Numbered from the stretch's first letter, positions 1 through 8,438 are shown. The stretch: DNA of 64,000 nucleotides from Acidimicrobiales bacterium (GCA_025362585.1 JANYFR010000039.1:1-64000); one strand, 5' to 3'. A program made the numbers and translations. The notes: generated by a model from the sequence alone, not told the origin.

Positions 1-158
1 GGGACGAAGGATTCCAGGGTGTGCGGAGTCGAGCGAGCCCGAACTCCGGGAGTGCGCTCTCCCGTCAGATAAGACGGGATCGTCTTGCGATCACGGCCCA
101 GGTGGTTAGCGATGGCCGTGATCGACCACCCCCGTTCTTTCAGTGCGTGTACTTCCAA
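1..158 (-). pseudogene. istA: IS21-family transposase IstA, N-terminal fragment (left copy, cut by window edge)
   Basis: Reading leftward from a TTG at 158 (preceded by a GGAGGAG ribosome site), the frame encodes a helix-turn-helix of the IstA type: WSITAIANHLGRDRKT followed by LTGERTPGVRAR. IstA is the DDE transposase of IS21 elements, and this is its DNA-binding N terminus. The frame is still open at base 1, so the rest lies outside the window. It mirrors the copy at 260-475 at roughly 92% identity, with TTG in place of that copy's GTG. Whether an intact istA/istB follows outside the window cannot be judged. Confidence 0.7.
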
Positions 159-416
159 GTCTCCTCCTTGTGTGAGCGTGAAGGAGGGTCCCTTCGGATG
201 GCTGGCTTGCACCACCAATCTTGAAGGGGCCCTCCTCCACGCTCACACAAGGAGGAGACGTGGAAGTACATGCACAGAAAGAACCGGGGTGGTCGATTAC
301 GGCCATCGCTAACCACCTGGGCCGTGATCGCAAGACGATCCGGTCTTATCTGACGGGAGAGCGCACTCCCGGAGTCCGGGCTCGCTCGACTCCGGACCCC
401 CTGGAATCCTTCGTCC
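1..416. repeat. Head-to-head inverted repeat of two IS21 5' ends
   Basis: Bases 1-196 are the reverse complement of 222-416 with only scattered mismatches, separated by a 25-base spacer. Each arm carries the istA ribosome site, start codon and first 50 or so codons, pointing away from the centre. The left arm reaches the window edge, so the repeat may be longer. Two IS21 copies inserted back to back, or one inverted duplication, would both produce this. Confidence 0.8.
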
Positions 417-475
417 CCTACCTCACCCAACGACTCCAACGCCACGGTGCGCAACCCGAGAGGCCGTTCGATTGA
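260..475 (+). pseudogene. istA: IS21-family transposase IstA, N-terminal fragment (right copy)
   Basis: The GTG at 260 follows AGGAGGAG by a few bases. About 52 codons match the IstA N-terminal helix-turn-helix (WSITAIANHLGRDRKT, then YLTGERTPGVRAR). Similarity to the left copy ends near 416, and the frame stops at 475 after an unrelated tail, so the catalytic DDE core is missing. IstA proteins are usually 400-500 residues; 71 remain. It is a remnant, probably left by a deletion or by insertion of another sequence. No istB is visible in the 65 bases before the next gene. Confidence 0.7.
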
Positions 476-540
476 GGCCGCCTGCGGTCAGTCGGCCGCG
501 GTCATGAACGTCCGACACAAGTCCTTCCGGTCCAATCGGC

Positions 541-1764
541 CTAGAGGACCTTTCGTTCCCAAAACGTTGGACGCCATTTCAAGAGCGCAATGACGCCGAG
601 AATGCACGCAATGCCGCCCGATACGATCGAGATCTCGGTGGAGGAAATTCCCGCAACGACACCGGACTCAAAGTCGCCGAGGCGTGGGCCGCCCGTGACG
701 ACCGCCATTTGAATCGACGATATTCGGCTGCGGAATTCGTCGGTGATGGCGTTCTGAAGAATGGTAATTCGCAGTACCGTGGAGATGACGTCCATGGCGC
801 CGGCAAGAGCCAGACTGGCGAGACCCACCCACACGACGTGGACCAGTCCGAAGAGTGTCATCGCCGCTCCCCACGTGATTACGACAATCGAGACGAGGCG
901 CCCCTGGCGGCGAACGCGCGCAATCCAACCGGTGACGATGGCCATGAACAACGCCCCGGCGCCCGGTGCCGCGTAGAGCATTCCCAACGTCCTCGGGCCA
1001 CCGTGATACAGAGTTAACGCGACGGCGGGGAAGAGCGCCCGGGGCAGTCCAAAGACCATGGCGTTGAGGTCTACGAGGTAGACGGCCTGCACTATGGCGT
1101 GGGAGCGCACGTAGGCGAAGCCGTCACCGATTGCCCCTAACATTCGCGTACCGGAGTGTTTGCCAGTGGGCGGAAGGGGTGCCATGAACGCGGTGAGCAC
1201 GCTCAAGAAGGCGAAGGTAATCGCGTCGACGGCGTAACAGGAGAAGAGCCCGATACTCGCAATGAGGACACCGGCGAGGGCGGGTCCCACGACGACGGCG
1301 GAGTTCACGGCGACTTGGTTCAGCGAGTAGGACGCGACCAACTCCTCCGGTTGCACCAACTTCGGGATGGCCGCCGTGCGCAACGGCGACGAGAATCCGG
1401 CGAGGCCCGCCGAGAACGCGGCGAGGAGGAGAAGGAACACGAGATGGCGGTCGTGAAGACCGGCGTTGAGTGCCAGTCCGGTGCTCGAGAGACCGAGCAG
1501 GACCGCGCTCGTCATCATCAAGCGACGTTTGTCCAAACGGTCGCCCATGGCGCCGCCCAAAAGAGCGCCGGTAATGAGAAAGGGCAACTGGATGAGGCTG
1601 GCGAGGCCAACCCAGAGACTTGAATGGGTCTGGCTGTACACCTGAAAGGGGATCGCAACGACGGTGAGGTTACTGCCGAGCAGCGAAATGACCTGTCCGC
1701 TGAACAATAATCGGAAATCTCGGTTCCGACGAAGTGGGCTCACGTCGACGAAGAGCTTGGCCAC
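541..1764 (-). CDS. MFS exporter of the EntS-like (MFS_3) type
   Basis: A major facilitator superfamily membrane protein of about 407 residues with 10-12 hydrophobic segments. The loop between helices 2 and 3 carries the MFS motif GGAMGDRLDKRR. The arrangement resembles the enterobactin-exporter (EntS) and macrolide-efflux branch; the substrate is unknown. The frame is open up to 1821, but GTG 1764 is preferred: a TACAAT box ends 6 bases before it, giving a leaderless start, and the protein then begins VAKLFVDVSPLRRNRDFR, typical of the family. The IS110 element lies about 120 bases upstream. Confident as an MFS permease, uncertain in function. Confidence 0.85.
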   Translation of the reverse strand: MAKLFVDVSPLRRNRDFRLLFSGQVISLLGSNLTVVAIPFQVYSQTHSSLWVGLASLIQLPFLITGALLGGAMGDRLDKRRLMMTSAVLLGLSSTGLALNAGLHDRHLVFLLLLAAFSAGLAGFSSPLRTAAIPKLVQPEELVASYSLNQVAVNSAVVVGPALAGVLIASIGLFSCYAVDAITFAFLSVLTAFMAPLPPTGKHSGTRMLGAIGDGFAYVRSHAIVQAVYLVDLNAMVFGLPRALFPAVALTLYHGGPRTLGMLYAAPGAGALFMAIVTGWIARVRRQGRLVSIVVITWGAAMTLFGLVHVVWVGLASLALAGAMDVISTVLRITILQNAITDEFRSRISSIQMAVVTGGPRLGDFESGVVAGISSTEISIVSGGIACILGVIALLKWRPTFWERKVL

Positions 1765-1770
1765 CCAATC

Positions 1771-1776
1771 ATTGTA
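1771..1776 (-). promoter_or_regulatory. -10 box of a leaderless promoter for the MFS gene
   Basis: TACAAT read on the minus strand, with 6 bases between it and GTG 1764. This is the spacing expected if transcription starts at the first base of the start codon. The same layout recurs at many genes in this window. No clear -35 box was identified. Confidence 0.5.
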
Positions 1777-1909
1777 CGGGGATAGTTTTCGAGGCTCGAT
1801 CTCCCGACTGCACTGGGGCACTACGTCGAGTGTGGGGTCGTCACACCGGTGGCGACGGCCGAGAAGACCTCGGCCAGCTTGTGGATGCCCCTATAAGTCA
1901 AGGTTGTCT

Positions 1910-2989
1910 TCAAGTGGTGCTGAGGAGTGTCGTTCTCGCACGATAATCAACCATGATCCGTCCGTGAGCCTCGCGGGCAATAAAGCGCTTGAGGCAGCGG
2001 ATGATGTCTCTCTAGGAGAGCCCTTCTTCGGTTCGACGAGCAACGTAAGCCTTGGTGGGTTCGTGATGTTGCATGCGAACAATGGCGGTTCGATAGAGCG
2101 CGGCATTCGCCTGGCGGTGCCCGTTCCAGGCCAGCCGGTGTCGATTCGTCATCCCCGACGAGGCCGGGATCGGTGCGACGCCACAGAGCTTCGCGAAGCA
2201 AGCCTCGTTGCGAACGTGGTCGGGATTGTCGCTTATGACGATGAGGAGTTCGGCGGCAGTGTCGGGTCCGATGCCAGGGCCGTCGCGCCACGTCGGTGAG
2301 ATCCCCTGGGTAAGTTCGTTGAGTATGGCGTCGTGCTCTTTGATCTCGAGATCAAGAAACACCCAACGTCGCGCCAGTGAACGAAGGGTGTGCTTCGTCG
2401 ACGACGTCGGTCCTTCAACCTTGCCCAATCGAAACCCCGCACACTTTTTGAGAAGTGCCTTATCGCCTGAGTGGTCAAGTTGCTCACGGATCTCTGGCTG
2501 GGCATTCACGACCACGGTCTTGAGCGTGACAATGGCACTCGTTCTTGCATTTTGGGCGTTGTCGCGGGCCACTTTGATCTGGCGAATCATCTCCACTAGG
2601 CAGTCGGCACTCTTGGGAACCGACGATGAGGTGAGAGCCAGCACGCTGCGAGCTGCGAGTTCGGCGTCCAATGTGTCGCTCTTGCCGTTGGCCCTGCGCG
2701 CTCAGCGGTCGCCGCGGTTGACTTCAATCACACGGTGTCCCTAGCGTCGCAAGAACCTCGTCAGTCCAGCGCCGTAGCTGCCGGTGCCCTCGACGCCAAA
2801 GGAGGACACCCGACCCCACGTGCGGGCCCATCGATCGAGGTCCTGGTAACCCACGGTGTCGACTGGGATTCGATGCTCGCCCAGGCGCTGGCCGGCGTCG
2901 TCGATGGCGACGGCCACGTGTACGTGTTTGTGGGTATCGACTCCGATAATGACTCTGCTCGTTGGGGTCGGCGGTGCCATGCTGTTCAT
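1910..2989 (-). pseudogene. IS110-family transposase with three in-frame stop codons
   Basis: The start ATG at 2989 has AAGGAG seven bases upstream. One reading frame runs unbroken by indels to a TGA at 1910-1912 (about 359 codons), the usual size of DEDD transposases with a C-terminal serine domain. The N domain shows IIGVDTHKHVHVAVAID and GVEGTGSYG; the next acidic motif is KSDTLDAELAARSVL; the C-terminal domain shows GIGPDTAAELL and ASSGMTNRHRL. Stops interrupt it at 2741-2743 (TAG), 2702-2704 (TGA) and 2012-2014 (TAG), yet family sequence continues across each (for example GHRVIEVNRGDR lies between the first two). All catalytic motifs are still readable, so decay is by point mutation and looks recent. 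Confidence 0.85.
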
Positions 2990-3230
2990 AACTGTTCTCC
3001 TTGAATAGTTGGTGAGCGAGTCGGGTGGGCGGACAGGACTGTGAAGCGTCGTTTAACGAAAGGCCTCTATTGGGTTACTCCCGCCCGACGCGTTGACGTC
3101 TGCGTTGATCGCCACCCGTCTGACGCTTTGCCCCCAAACACGACGGTCGAAGCGGGAGAGGTGATCGGCCAGAGTGTTGAAGCTGCGATTCATGCTGCCG
3201 TTCTAGAGGCACGAATCGTGCTGTGGACGC
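2990..3230 (-). other. IS110 5' non-coding end, candidate bridge-RNA region
   Basis: Between the transposase start and the next gene lie about 280 bases without a convincing frame. In IS110 elements the long non-coding end upstream of the transposase encodes the bridge RNA that pairs with target and donor DNA. Position and length fit, but I did not fold the RNA or identify its two loops. The 3230 limit is a guess. Confidence 0.35.
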
Positions 3231-3275
3231 CAAAGTCATTGGCGGTGTCGTCGTCATGACCGGAGGCAGTTCGAC

Positions 3276-4223
3276 ATGAGAGACGACCACCGGATTCTCG
3301 ACTACGGACACGGAGGTCATGATCATTCACATGGTGTCGCTGGCGATGCCAACATGAGGTACGTCCTGATCGCCCTTGGGCTCATCGCGATGTTCATGAT
3401 TGGCGAGGTCGTTGCTGCGTTTGTGGCGAGATCGTTGGTCCTGTTCGCTGATGCTGGGCACATGCTCACGGACGTGGCGGCACTTGGCATAAGTGCGTGG
3501 GCAATCCATCTGGCTGCCCGCCCTGCCAGCGGATCATGGACCTACGGCCTGAAGAGGGTGGAAGTCTTGTCTGCTGCTGCCAACGGTGTTGCCCTGGTAG
3601 CGATCGGATTGTTGATCGGCGTCGAATCCATCATGCGTTTGATCACTCCACGACACGTCGAAGGTGGGGTGGTACTCGTTGTGGCAGTGATCGGGGTAGT
3701 CATCAATGTTTGTGCCACTTGGGTATTGGCGAAGGCCAACCGGACCAGCCTCAACGTCAAGGGGGCTTATGCCCACGTCGTTACCGATCTCTACGCATTC
3801 ATTGGGACCGCTATCGCAGGGCTAATCATTATCCGGACGGGCTGGCAGCGAGCCGACTCAGTCGCTTCGCTTGTCGTGGTTGGGCTGATGGTCCGGGCAG
3901 CATGGGGATTGCTCCGTGATGCCGGGAGAATCCTGCTTCAGGCTGCCCCGAACGACCTAGATCTCAACGATGTCCGTGCGCATTTGGCTGATGTTCCACA
4001 CGTTCTCGGAGTCCACGACCTCCACGCTTGGACGGTCACCTCGGGCTCTCCAACCTTGTCAGTCCATGTTGTTATTGAAGACGGCTGCTTCGAGACCGGC
4101 CATGCGCCACAGATTCTCGACGACCTGCAAGCGTGTCTCGTTGGACACTTTGACGTGGCACATGCAACCTTTCAGCTTGAGACTGCTGCTCATGCCACAC
4201 ACGAGGAGTCCGCTCATGAGTGA
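3276..4223 (+). CDS. Cation diffusion facilitator (CzcD/ZitB-like zinc/cadmium/cobalt exporter)
   Basis: A 315-residue CDF family protein that exchanges divalent metal ions for protons at the cytoplasmic membrane. The N terminus is histidine-rich (GHGGHDHSHG, residues 11-20). Six membrane spans follow, with the paired metal sites DAGHMLTD (H62, D66) in helix 2 and AHVVTD (H167, D171) in helix 5. The C-terminal cytoplasmic domain (VLGVHDLHAWTVTSG) is the usual CDF dimerisation fold. The ATG has GGAGG upstream. It sits just beyond an IS110 element, so horizontal acquisition as a metal-resistance gene is plausible but unproven. Confidence 0.92.
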   Translation: MRDDHRILDYGHGGHDHSHGVAGDANMRYVLIALGLIAMFMIGEVVAAFVARSLVLFADAGHMLTDVAALGISAWAIHLAARPASGSWTYGLKRVEVLSAAANGVALVAIGLLIGVESIMRLITPRHVEGGVVLVVAVIGVVINVCATWVLAKANRTSLNVKGAYAHVVTDLYAFIGTAIAGLIIIRTGWQRADSVASLVVVGLMVRAAWGLLRDAGRILLQAAPNDLDLNDVRAHLADVPHVLGVHDLHAWTVTSGSPTLSVHVVIEDGCFETGHAPQILDDLQACLVGHFDVAHATFQLETAAHATHEESAHE

Positions 4224-4247
4224 ACCCAGCGTCACGATGCGGTGCCT

Positions 4248-4445
4248 TCAGCCCTGATCCGAGGCGAGGAAACGCCTCAGGGCAACTCCTCACCAAATCA
4301 ATTCGACAACACCAAATGGCCATGCTCCAGCGAGGAAGCCGTAAGCATTGGAGAGTAGACAGCCCACTGCGAATCCAGCGATGAAGCGGCGGTCTCGCCT
4401 TTCGAGCTCCTGAGCGATCAATTCCTTTCCGAAACCGGTTTGCAC
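4248..4445 (-). pseudogene. Small two-helix membrane protein with a premature in-frame TGA
   Basis: From GTG 4445 a frame encodes 51 residues ending AGAWPFGVVELIW, then TGA at 4290-4292. In the same frame the sequence goes on GVALRRFLASDQG to a second TGA at 4248-4250, giving 65 codons. An acidic/basic start (ELIAQELERRDRR) is followed by two hydrophobic stretches (FIAGFAVGCLLSNAYGFLAG and the segment ending ELIW). A continuation such as IWxGVALRR is what small membrane proteins of the CBU_0592-like kind show, so the first TGA looks like a nonsense mutation; a natural stop there cannot be excluded. It diverges from the gene at 4474 with 28 bases between. Function unknown. Confidence 0.5.
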
Positions 4446-4473
4446 GGGCCATATTCACGCGATACTTGACAGT

Positions 4474-4713
4474 GTGGTCACGCTATTCCTCTCCATCACA
4501 TTTGCTTGCGGCCTCCTCATCGCCATCGCACATGTAATCAACAGGAAGTTCGTCGCTCCCGCCTACGACGTTGTAGCCAATCTCACAGCTTTCGCTTCGG
4601 CGACAGCCGCATCTTCGCTACTCGGGCATTGGATACCAGCCACGCTCTCGTCGGTGGCGTTCCTTTGCTGGCTACTGCTGGCTCGGCGCACTCGAATCGC
4701 CCGGAGGGTCTAA
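4474..4713 (+). CDS. Small hypothetical membrane protein
   Basis: A 79-residue protein with about three hydrophobic segments (LFLSITFACGLLIAIAHVI, LTAFASATAASSLL, LSSVAFLCWLLLA) and a basic tail (ARRTRIARRV). No family is recognised. A GATACT box ends 7 bases before GTG 4474, matching the leaderless layout of other genes here, which supports both the gene and its start. It is divergent from the small membrane gene at 4248-4445; the two may act together, but nothing in the sequence shows that. Confidence 0.5.
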   Translation: MVTLFLSITFACGLLIAIAHVINRKFVAPAYDVVANLTAFASATAASSLLGHWIPATLSSVAFLCWLLLARRTRIARRV

Positions 4714-5027
4714 GGCAGGATTCGTCACGATCAAAATGGTTCGAGTTGAGGAAGGTTCTCGTGTCAGTCAGGCGTCTGAGCGCGAAACTCAACCGAAACG
4801 TGCACATGTTCTACCTGATGAAACGGGGGTGTAAGGGGGTTCGAATATAGTCCCGTTACCTCCACTCGTAGCAAGAATCACAACGTTCTTCTAGATGAAT
4901 GACTCTCTTCAAGTCCGATCGCTTTCGGACCTTCTTCGCAGGATACGGCCGTATCGCGTGCCAGTTTTCTCCGACTTCACTCGTCGTCGCGTCAGCATCG
5001 GTCTTACCAGTATGCGGACGTGCGTAT
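4714..5027. other. Intergenic stretch without a supported gene
   Basis: No frame with protein-like composition was found. Around 4831-4862 there is a GGTTCGAATA stretch that recalls a tRNA T-loop, but no cloverleaf can be drawn. Base composition is more AT-rich than the core part of the window, in keeping with foreign or decaying DNA. Confidence 0.4.
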
Positions 5028-5597
5028 TTACGTTTGCGTTCCGTCGATGGCGGCGGCGACGTCGGCGGGCGTTGGCATGACATCTATCTCGTCGCGGATT
5101 GCCCGAGCACGTTCCGTGTAGGACGCCTCGGAAAGGATCGTCCGTAATTCCACAGCTAATAGGTCGGGGGTGACCACGTCCGGCGTCAGCATTCGGGCGA
5201 CGCCCGCGGAGGCACACGCATGCGAATTCTCGTATTGGTCGCCTGCTCGCGGAAGCATGAGCATGGGAACCCCGTGAGAGAGAGCAGCCAGAGTGGAGCC
5301 CGAACCCGCGTGTGTCACCACGGCACTTACGTGAGGCAAGAGTAAATCTTGGGACACGAACCGCTCAATAACGACGTTGGGCGGTTGCGGTCCCAAGTCG
5401 GAGGGATTGTTGTCGTTACCGATTGTCATGATGAGATTGCAGTCGATGCCTGCGAAAACTTCGATTCGGCCCTCATGCGTGCTCCATCGTACAAAGAATC
5501 TCACACCAGCCACGAACGTGGGTACGCCGTATCGATGAGATGAATTCGAATCAGCGTTTGGGAAGTCTGAACTGAGGCCCAACAATGGTGCGGTCAT
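5028..5597 (-). pseudogene. C-terminal part of a UDP-glycosyltransferase (GT1/MGT type)
   Basis: The 189-residue frame matches the nucleotide-sugar-binding C-terminal half of GT-B glycosyltransferases acting on macrolides, lipids or sterols: QPPNVVIERFVSQDLLLPHV, then THAGSGSTLAALSHGVPML and PRAGDQYENSHACASAGVAR. Full proteins have about 400 residues with an acceptor-binding N domain; none is found upstream in any minus-strand frame, and the first 40 or so residues fit the family poorly. It is therefore a 5'-truncated remnant or a gene with an early frameshift. A functional free-standing C domain is unlikely. Confidence 0.7.
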
Positions 5598-6301
5598 CAG
5601 AGAATCTTTGAGATCGAAGAATCATCCCAGCGTGAAACTGGCCCCAACGCTTTTCAAGGGCGCCGCTCGCAACTCAACTTCCGCAGTGCCGTCGGCCACA
5701 ATCGACCCGAAGGGACCCACTATTTCGATTCGAATCGTCGGATTTGAAGTCAACATGCTCGACTTCCCGACGCGCACGCCGAGCTATTCGATTATCGTCA
5801 GCCGATCGTAAGCGCAAACTGAGGCTCACAAAATTCTCCGGGCTTCCGTCGGGTTCTATCGACTCGCGAACGGTGCCCGCAACGAGATAATGCAACTCGC
5901 CCCCGAGTTCGCCACTGAATCTTCCACTGCTGCTCTCGCGAGAATCGGCAACACAATTCTCCTCTGAAATGTGATGCAAATCGCCATCGCCAGACTTTCG
6001 GTGGAGCATGTCTGTGAAACACATGAGATTATCCGCGCTGCCACCTTATTGAGCCGGACGCCCTTTAGGATTTTGTCAACCTTCAACATCGAGGGTCCGC
6101 GGACAATCATTCTTCCCTGTCGCTGAGAACTAACCCGGTCCCGAAGTTCTTCGGGGTCGCCCCCAGTCTCATCGCCAGCGTTGTTTCCCCACACTGCGAT
6201 CTCCAGGTCGTTAGTGGTCAAGGAACGGCGAGATTGCTAATCCGCACCACGAAACTCCCGGTCACCAGATTGGCGGCCCGAGAGTCTAGAAAGGACTCAC
6301 C
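5598..6301. other. Non-coding or decayed stretch with a short minus-strand coding remnant
   Basis: About 700 bases carry no intact gene. On the minus strand, a frame bounded by a TAG near 5790 and a TGA at 5622-5624 has protein-like content (NPTIRIEIVGPFGSIVADGT, then AEVELRAAPLKSVGASFTLG), and the few codons before the TAG also look coding (AYDRLTIIE). This may be the tail of a decayed gene of unknown family. The last 60 bases hold the ribosome site (AGAAAGGA) of the gene at 6302; no clear promoter was seen. Confidence 0.35.
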
Positions 6302-7678
6302 ATGAATCGAGTCAGTACGCTTCATCGCCCACGCCACTTCGCCGTCCGAGGACTCCTGACACTTTCACTCATGACGACGGGCCTCGTCGTTGCCTCTAGC
6401 CAATTCGCGGACGCATCGGCCCTCGACGGCACCGGCACGTTGACCACCCCGACCTCGGCCGTGGCCTACGGCTCCACCGGACATACCATCACGTTCACTT
6501 ACACCGCCGCCTCCGGTGGAATCACCGGTGGTGAGGTCGGCGTCACCGTCGCGACGGGCTGGTCAACGCCCTCGATGTCCAGCGCCGCTGCCGGCTTCGC
6601 CACCACGAGTGCCGGTACTCTCACAATCAGTGGCAATACCATCCTCGTCAGCGGCTTGACCCTGAGTTCGAAGAAGACCGTCACCATTGTCTACGGATCA
6701 ATGTCGAAGAAGGGCCCGGGCGCCACGGCGTCGACGACTATCGGAAGTGCCTCTTGGACGGCGATGGAGAAGTCAACCGTGAACGGGCTGTTGACGCACC
6801 TAACCACTTCGCCGTCGATTGTCGTCAATCGGACCCTCAGCGCCCCAGCGCCGCCACGCGTCACCGTTCTCTCGCCAACGTCGTTGTTGGTAACCTTCAA
6901 CGCTGACGCCAACGCCACGAGTAGTGACGTAACGGTGTACTCGGACAAGAACAAAGCCATAGTTAAGACCGTTACCGGTAACACGTCGGGCTCGGAGACG
7001 ATCACCGGGCTCGTCGCGGGCGACACCTACTTCGTCGCCATTACCTCGGTCGGCAACGGCTCGACGTACCTCACGTCGCCACTGGGCGCCCATTCGGTGA
7101 GCCTCACGTTGGGCGTTCTCACGATCACCGCCCGCAACCTGTTGCTGTCCTTGGGCCAGGCGGTCAAGCCAACCAGTGCGGTGTTGGGCCTGACCCCTGG
7201 GGACACCGCGGTTGTTTCGAAGGTGGTCTACACCTTCAGCGGCACCGGAACCACGTCGTACGCAACAACGTCCACGCCACCAACGGCGATCGGCACCTAC
7301 GCCATCGTCCCCTCGAGCGCGACAATCGTGATCTCACCCAGCACCGATCAGAACGCCTACGGCAAGAGCTTCAACTACGTCGCGGGCTCACTGACGGTTG
7401 TGGCCGCGCCACGAGTCGTGCTACACGCCACCAAGGTGACGCCGAACGTCTGGACGGGACGCACCGTCGTCGTCTCCATCCTCGGCACCGGCTTCTACGG
7501 CCAGCCGCGCATCGTGAGCAGCACCGGACGCGGTACGAGCGCCAAAGTGATCCGCGACACCGGAACCCGACTTACTGTTCGTGTCAGTGTTCGAGCCTCG
7601 ACACCGCGCGGCGTGCACACGTTCAAGATCATCTTGTCAAATGGAACGGCGTGCAACATTCGCTACAACCAGTTCTAG
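6302..7678 (+). CDS. Secreted repeat protein with MBG/Ig-like domains
   Basis: A 458-residue exported protein. Residues 1-40 form a signal peptide: basic start (HRPRHFAVRG), hydrophobic core (LLTLSLMTTGLVVASS), cleavage near ADASA. The mature part is Ser/Thr/Gly/Val-rich and all-beta: an N-terminal Ig-like block, a fibronectin-III-like block (about 180-270), an MBG-type block (LTITARNLLLSLGQ to GSLTVVAA, about 275-370), and an IPT-like end (VTPNVWTGRTVVVSILGTGF). Such proteins are surface-bound or released; the ligand is unknown. The ATG has AGAAAGGA upstream, and a strong hairpin follows the stop, so it is monocistronic. Confidence 0.75.
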   Translation: MNRVSTLHRPRHFAVRGLLTLSLMTTGLVVASSQFADASALDGTGTLTTPTSAVAYGSTGHTITFTYTAASGGITGGEVGVTVATGWSTPSMSSAAAGFATTSAGTLTISGNTILVSGLTLSSKKTVTIVYGSMSKKGPGATASTTIGSASWTAMEKSTVNGLLTHLTTSPSIVVNRTLSAPAPPRVTVLSPTSLLVTFNADANATSSDVTVYSDKNKAIVKTVTGNTSGSETITGLVAGDTYFVAITSVGNGSTYLTSPLGAHSVSLTLGVLTITARNLLLSLGQAVKPTSAVLGLTPGDTAVVSKVVYTFSGTGTTSYATTSTPPTAIGTYAIVPSSATIVISPSTDQNAYGKSFNYVAGSLTVVAAPRVVLHATKVTPNVWTGRTVVVSILGTGFYGQPRIVSSTGRGTSAKVIRDTGTRLTVRVSVRASTPRGVHTFKIILSNGTACNIRYNQF

Positions 7679-7690
7679 AGAGATCTGTGC

Positions 7691-7728
7691 AACGCCCCGG
7701 GGTTCACGAAGTGCGTTCCGGGGGCGTT
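7691..7728 (+). terminator. Hairpin terminator after the secreted-protein gene
   Basis: AACGCCCCGGGG pairs with CCGGGGGCGTT across a 15-base loop, 13 bases after the stop codon. There is no T-run after it, as is common in high-GC actinobacteria. Confidence 0.65.
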
Positions 7729-8438
7729 GGGGACGAGAGCGAGGGCTGCTCGCGCGTCGTAAGGGGCGGTCGGTGACGGGCCGGGACCGGCAAGGTACTT
7801 GCCGAGCCGGCGAGAGGCACCCCTCTTCGCCGTAACCTGTTGCGACACGGCGAACGGCCGGCAACCCACGAAGACCACTCCGGATGGCCATCGAAAGTGG
7901 ACTTTTGAAGTGCGAGGCCCGACGTGTACCCCCTGCAAGCGACCTTCGCGGGCAAGGTCTCGTCGGCCTTCCCCTCGACCCCGAGTTCTCCCCGCTCGCC
8001 ATGTGCCGATTCCTACGGGAACTTCGCGGTGTTCCGTCCATATCCTCGTCATTCCAAATATTCCCGTGTTCGTGGGGGGCGAGAGGTTCGAAAGTCTTTG
8101 CGATCAGGCAGAACTGAGGGTAGGAAAGATAGGGGTGCTTGACCTCGGAGGTCAGGTAGTGCCCGCGAACCCGAAGACGGGACCGCGAAGTTGCCCTCAA
8201 TGGGGAACATCGGCGCACCTCGAGACCCCTCATTTCCAAGTACTCCTTTGGCTCGCAGGATGATTACGCAAACAATGACGCCACCTATAAGGTGTGTTGA
8301 CCTTCTGAAGGAAGGGACAACGAGGGAGAAATCTGGTGCTCCCCTTTCAGACTGGTGCGGACCATGGATGTTGACCTTGAGAACTGAATCTTCAGGTTCA
8401 AAAACGGTGTCGACGAGGAAGATTCGAGGCAACCGTCC
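7729..8438. other. Gene-free stretch, possibly with an IS21-type end remnant
   Basis: No reading frame here has convincing protein features. Around 7880-7915, read on the minus strand, CACTTCAAAAGTCCACTTTC followed by GATGGCCATCCGGAGTGGTC resembles the spacer found after istB near the right end of many IS21 elements; this is a weak match from memory. The final 100 bases before 8439 should hold the promoter of the sigma-factor gene, but no clear -35/-10 pair was found. Confidence 0.3.

Larger units (their letters stand above)
1885..3230 (-). mobile_element. IS110-family insertion sequence, degenerate
   Basis: One long transposase frame (1910-2989) is flanked by a non-coding stretch on its 5' side and a short 3' tail. 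The tail reads CTTGACTTATAGGGGCATCC on the minus strand (about 1885-1904), which resembles the conserved right end of actinobacterial IS110 elements. IS110 elements lack terminal inverted repeats, so exact ends cannot be fixed by eye; the 3230 boundary is an estimate. The transposase has three stops, so the copy is not expected to move by itself. Confidence 0.65.

Noticed and set aside
1-416. The long inverted repeat as a transcription terminator or a miniature transposon
   Set aside because: Both arms carry the same IstA coding start with ribosome sites, so two IS21 ends explain it better.
4825-4865. T-loop-like GGTTCGAATA that could be the 3' end of a tRNA or tmRNA
   Set aside because: No 5-bp T stem closes the loop (GGGGG against ATAGT), and no acceptor or anticodon arm can be paired.
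7637-8239. A 200-codon minus-strand frame in the gap before the sigma gene
   Set aside because: Arg/Ser/Pro-rich, no motif, and it overlaps the secreted protein's 3' end and terminator.
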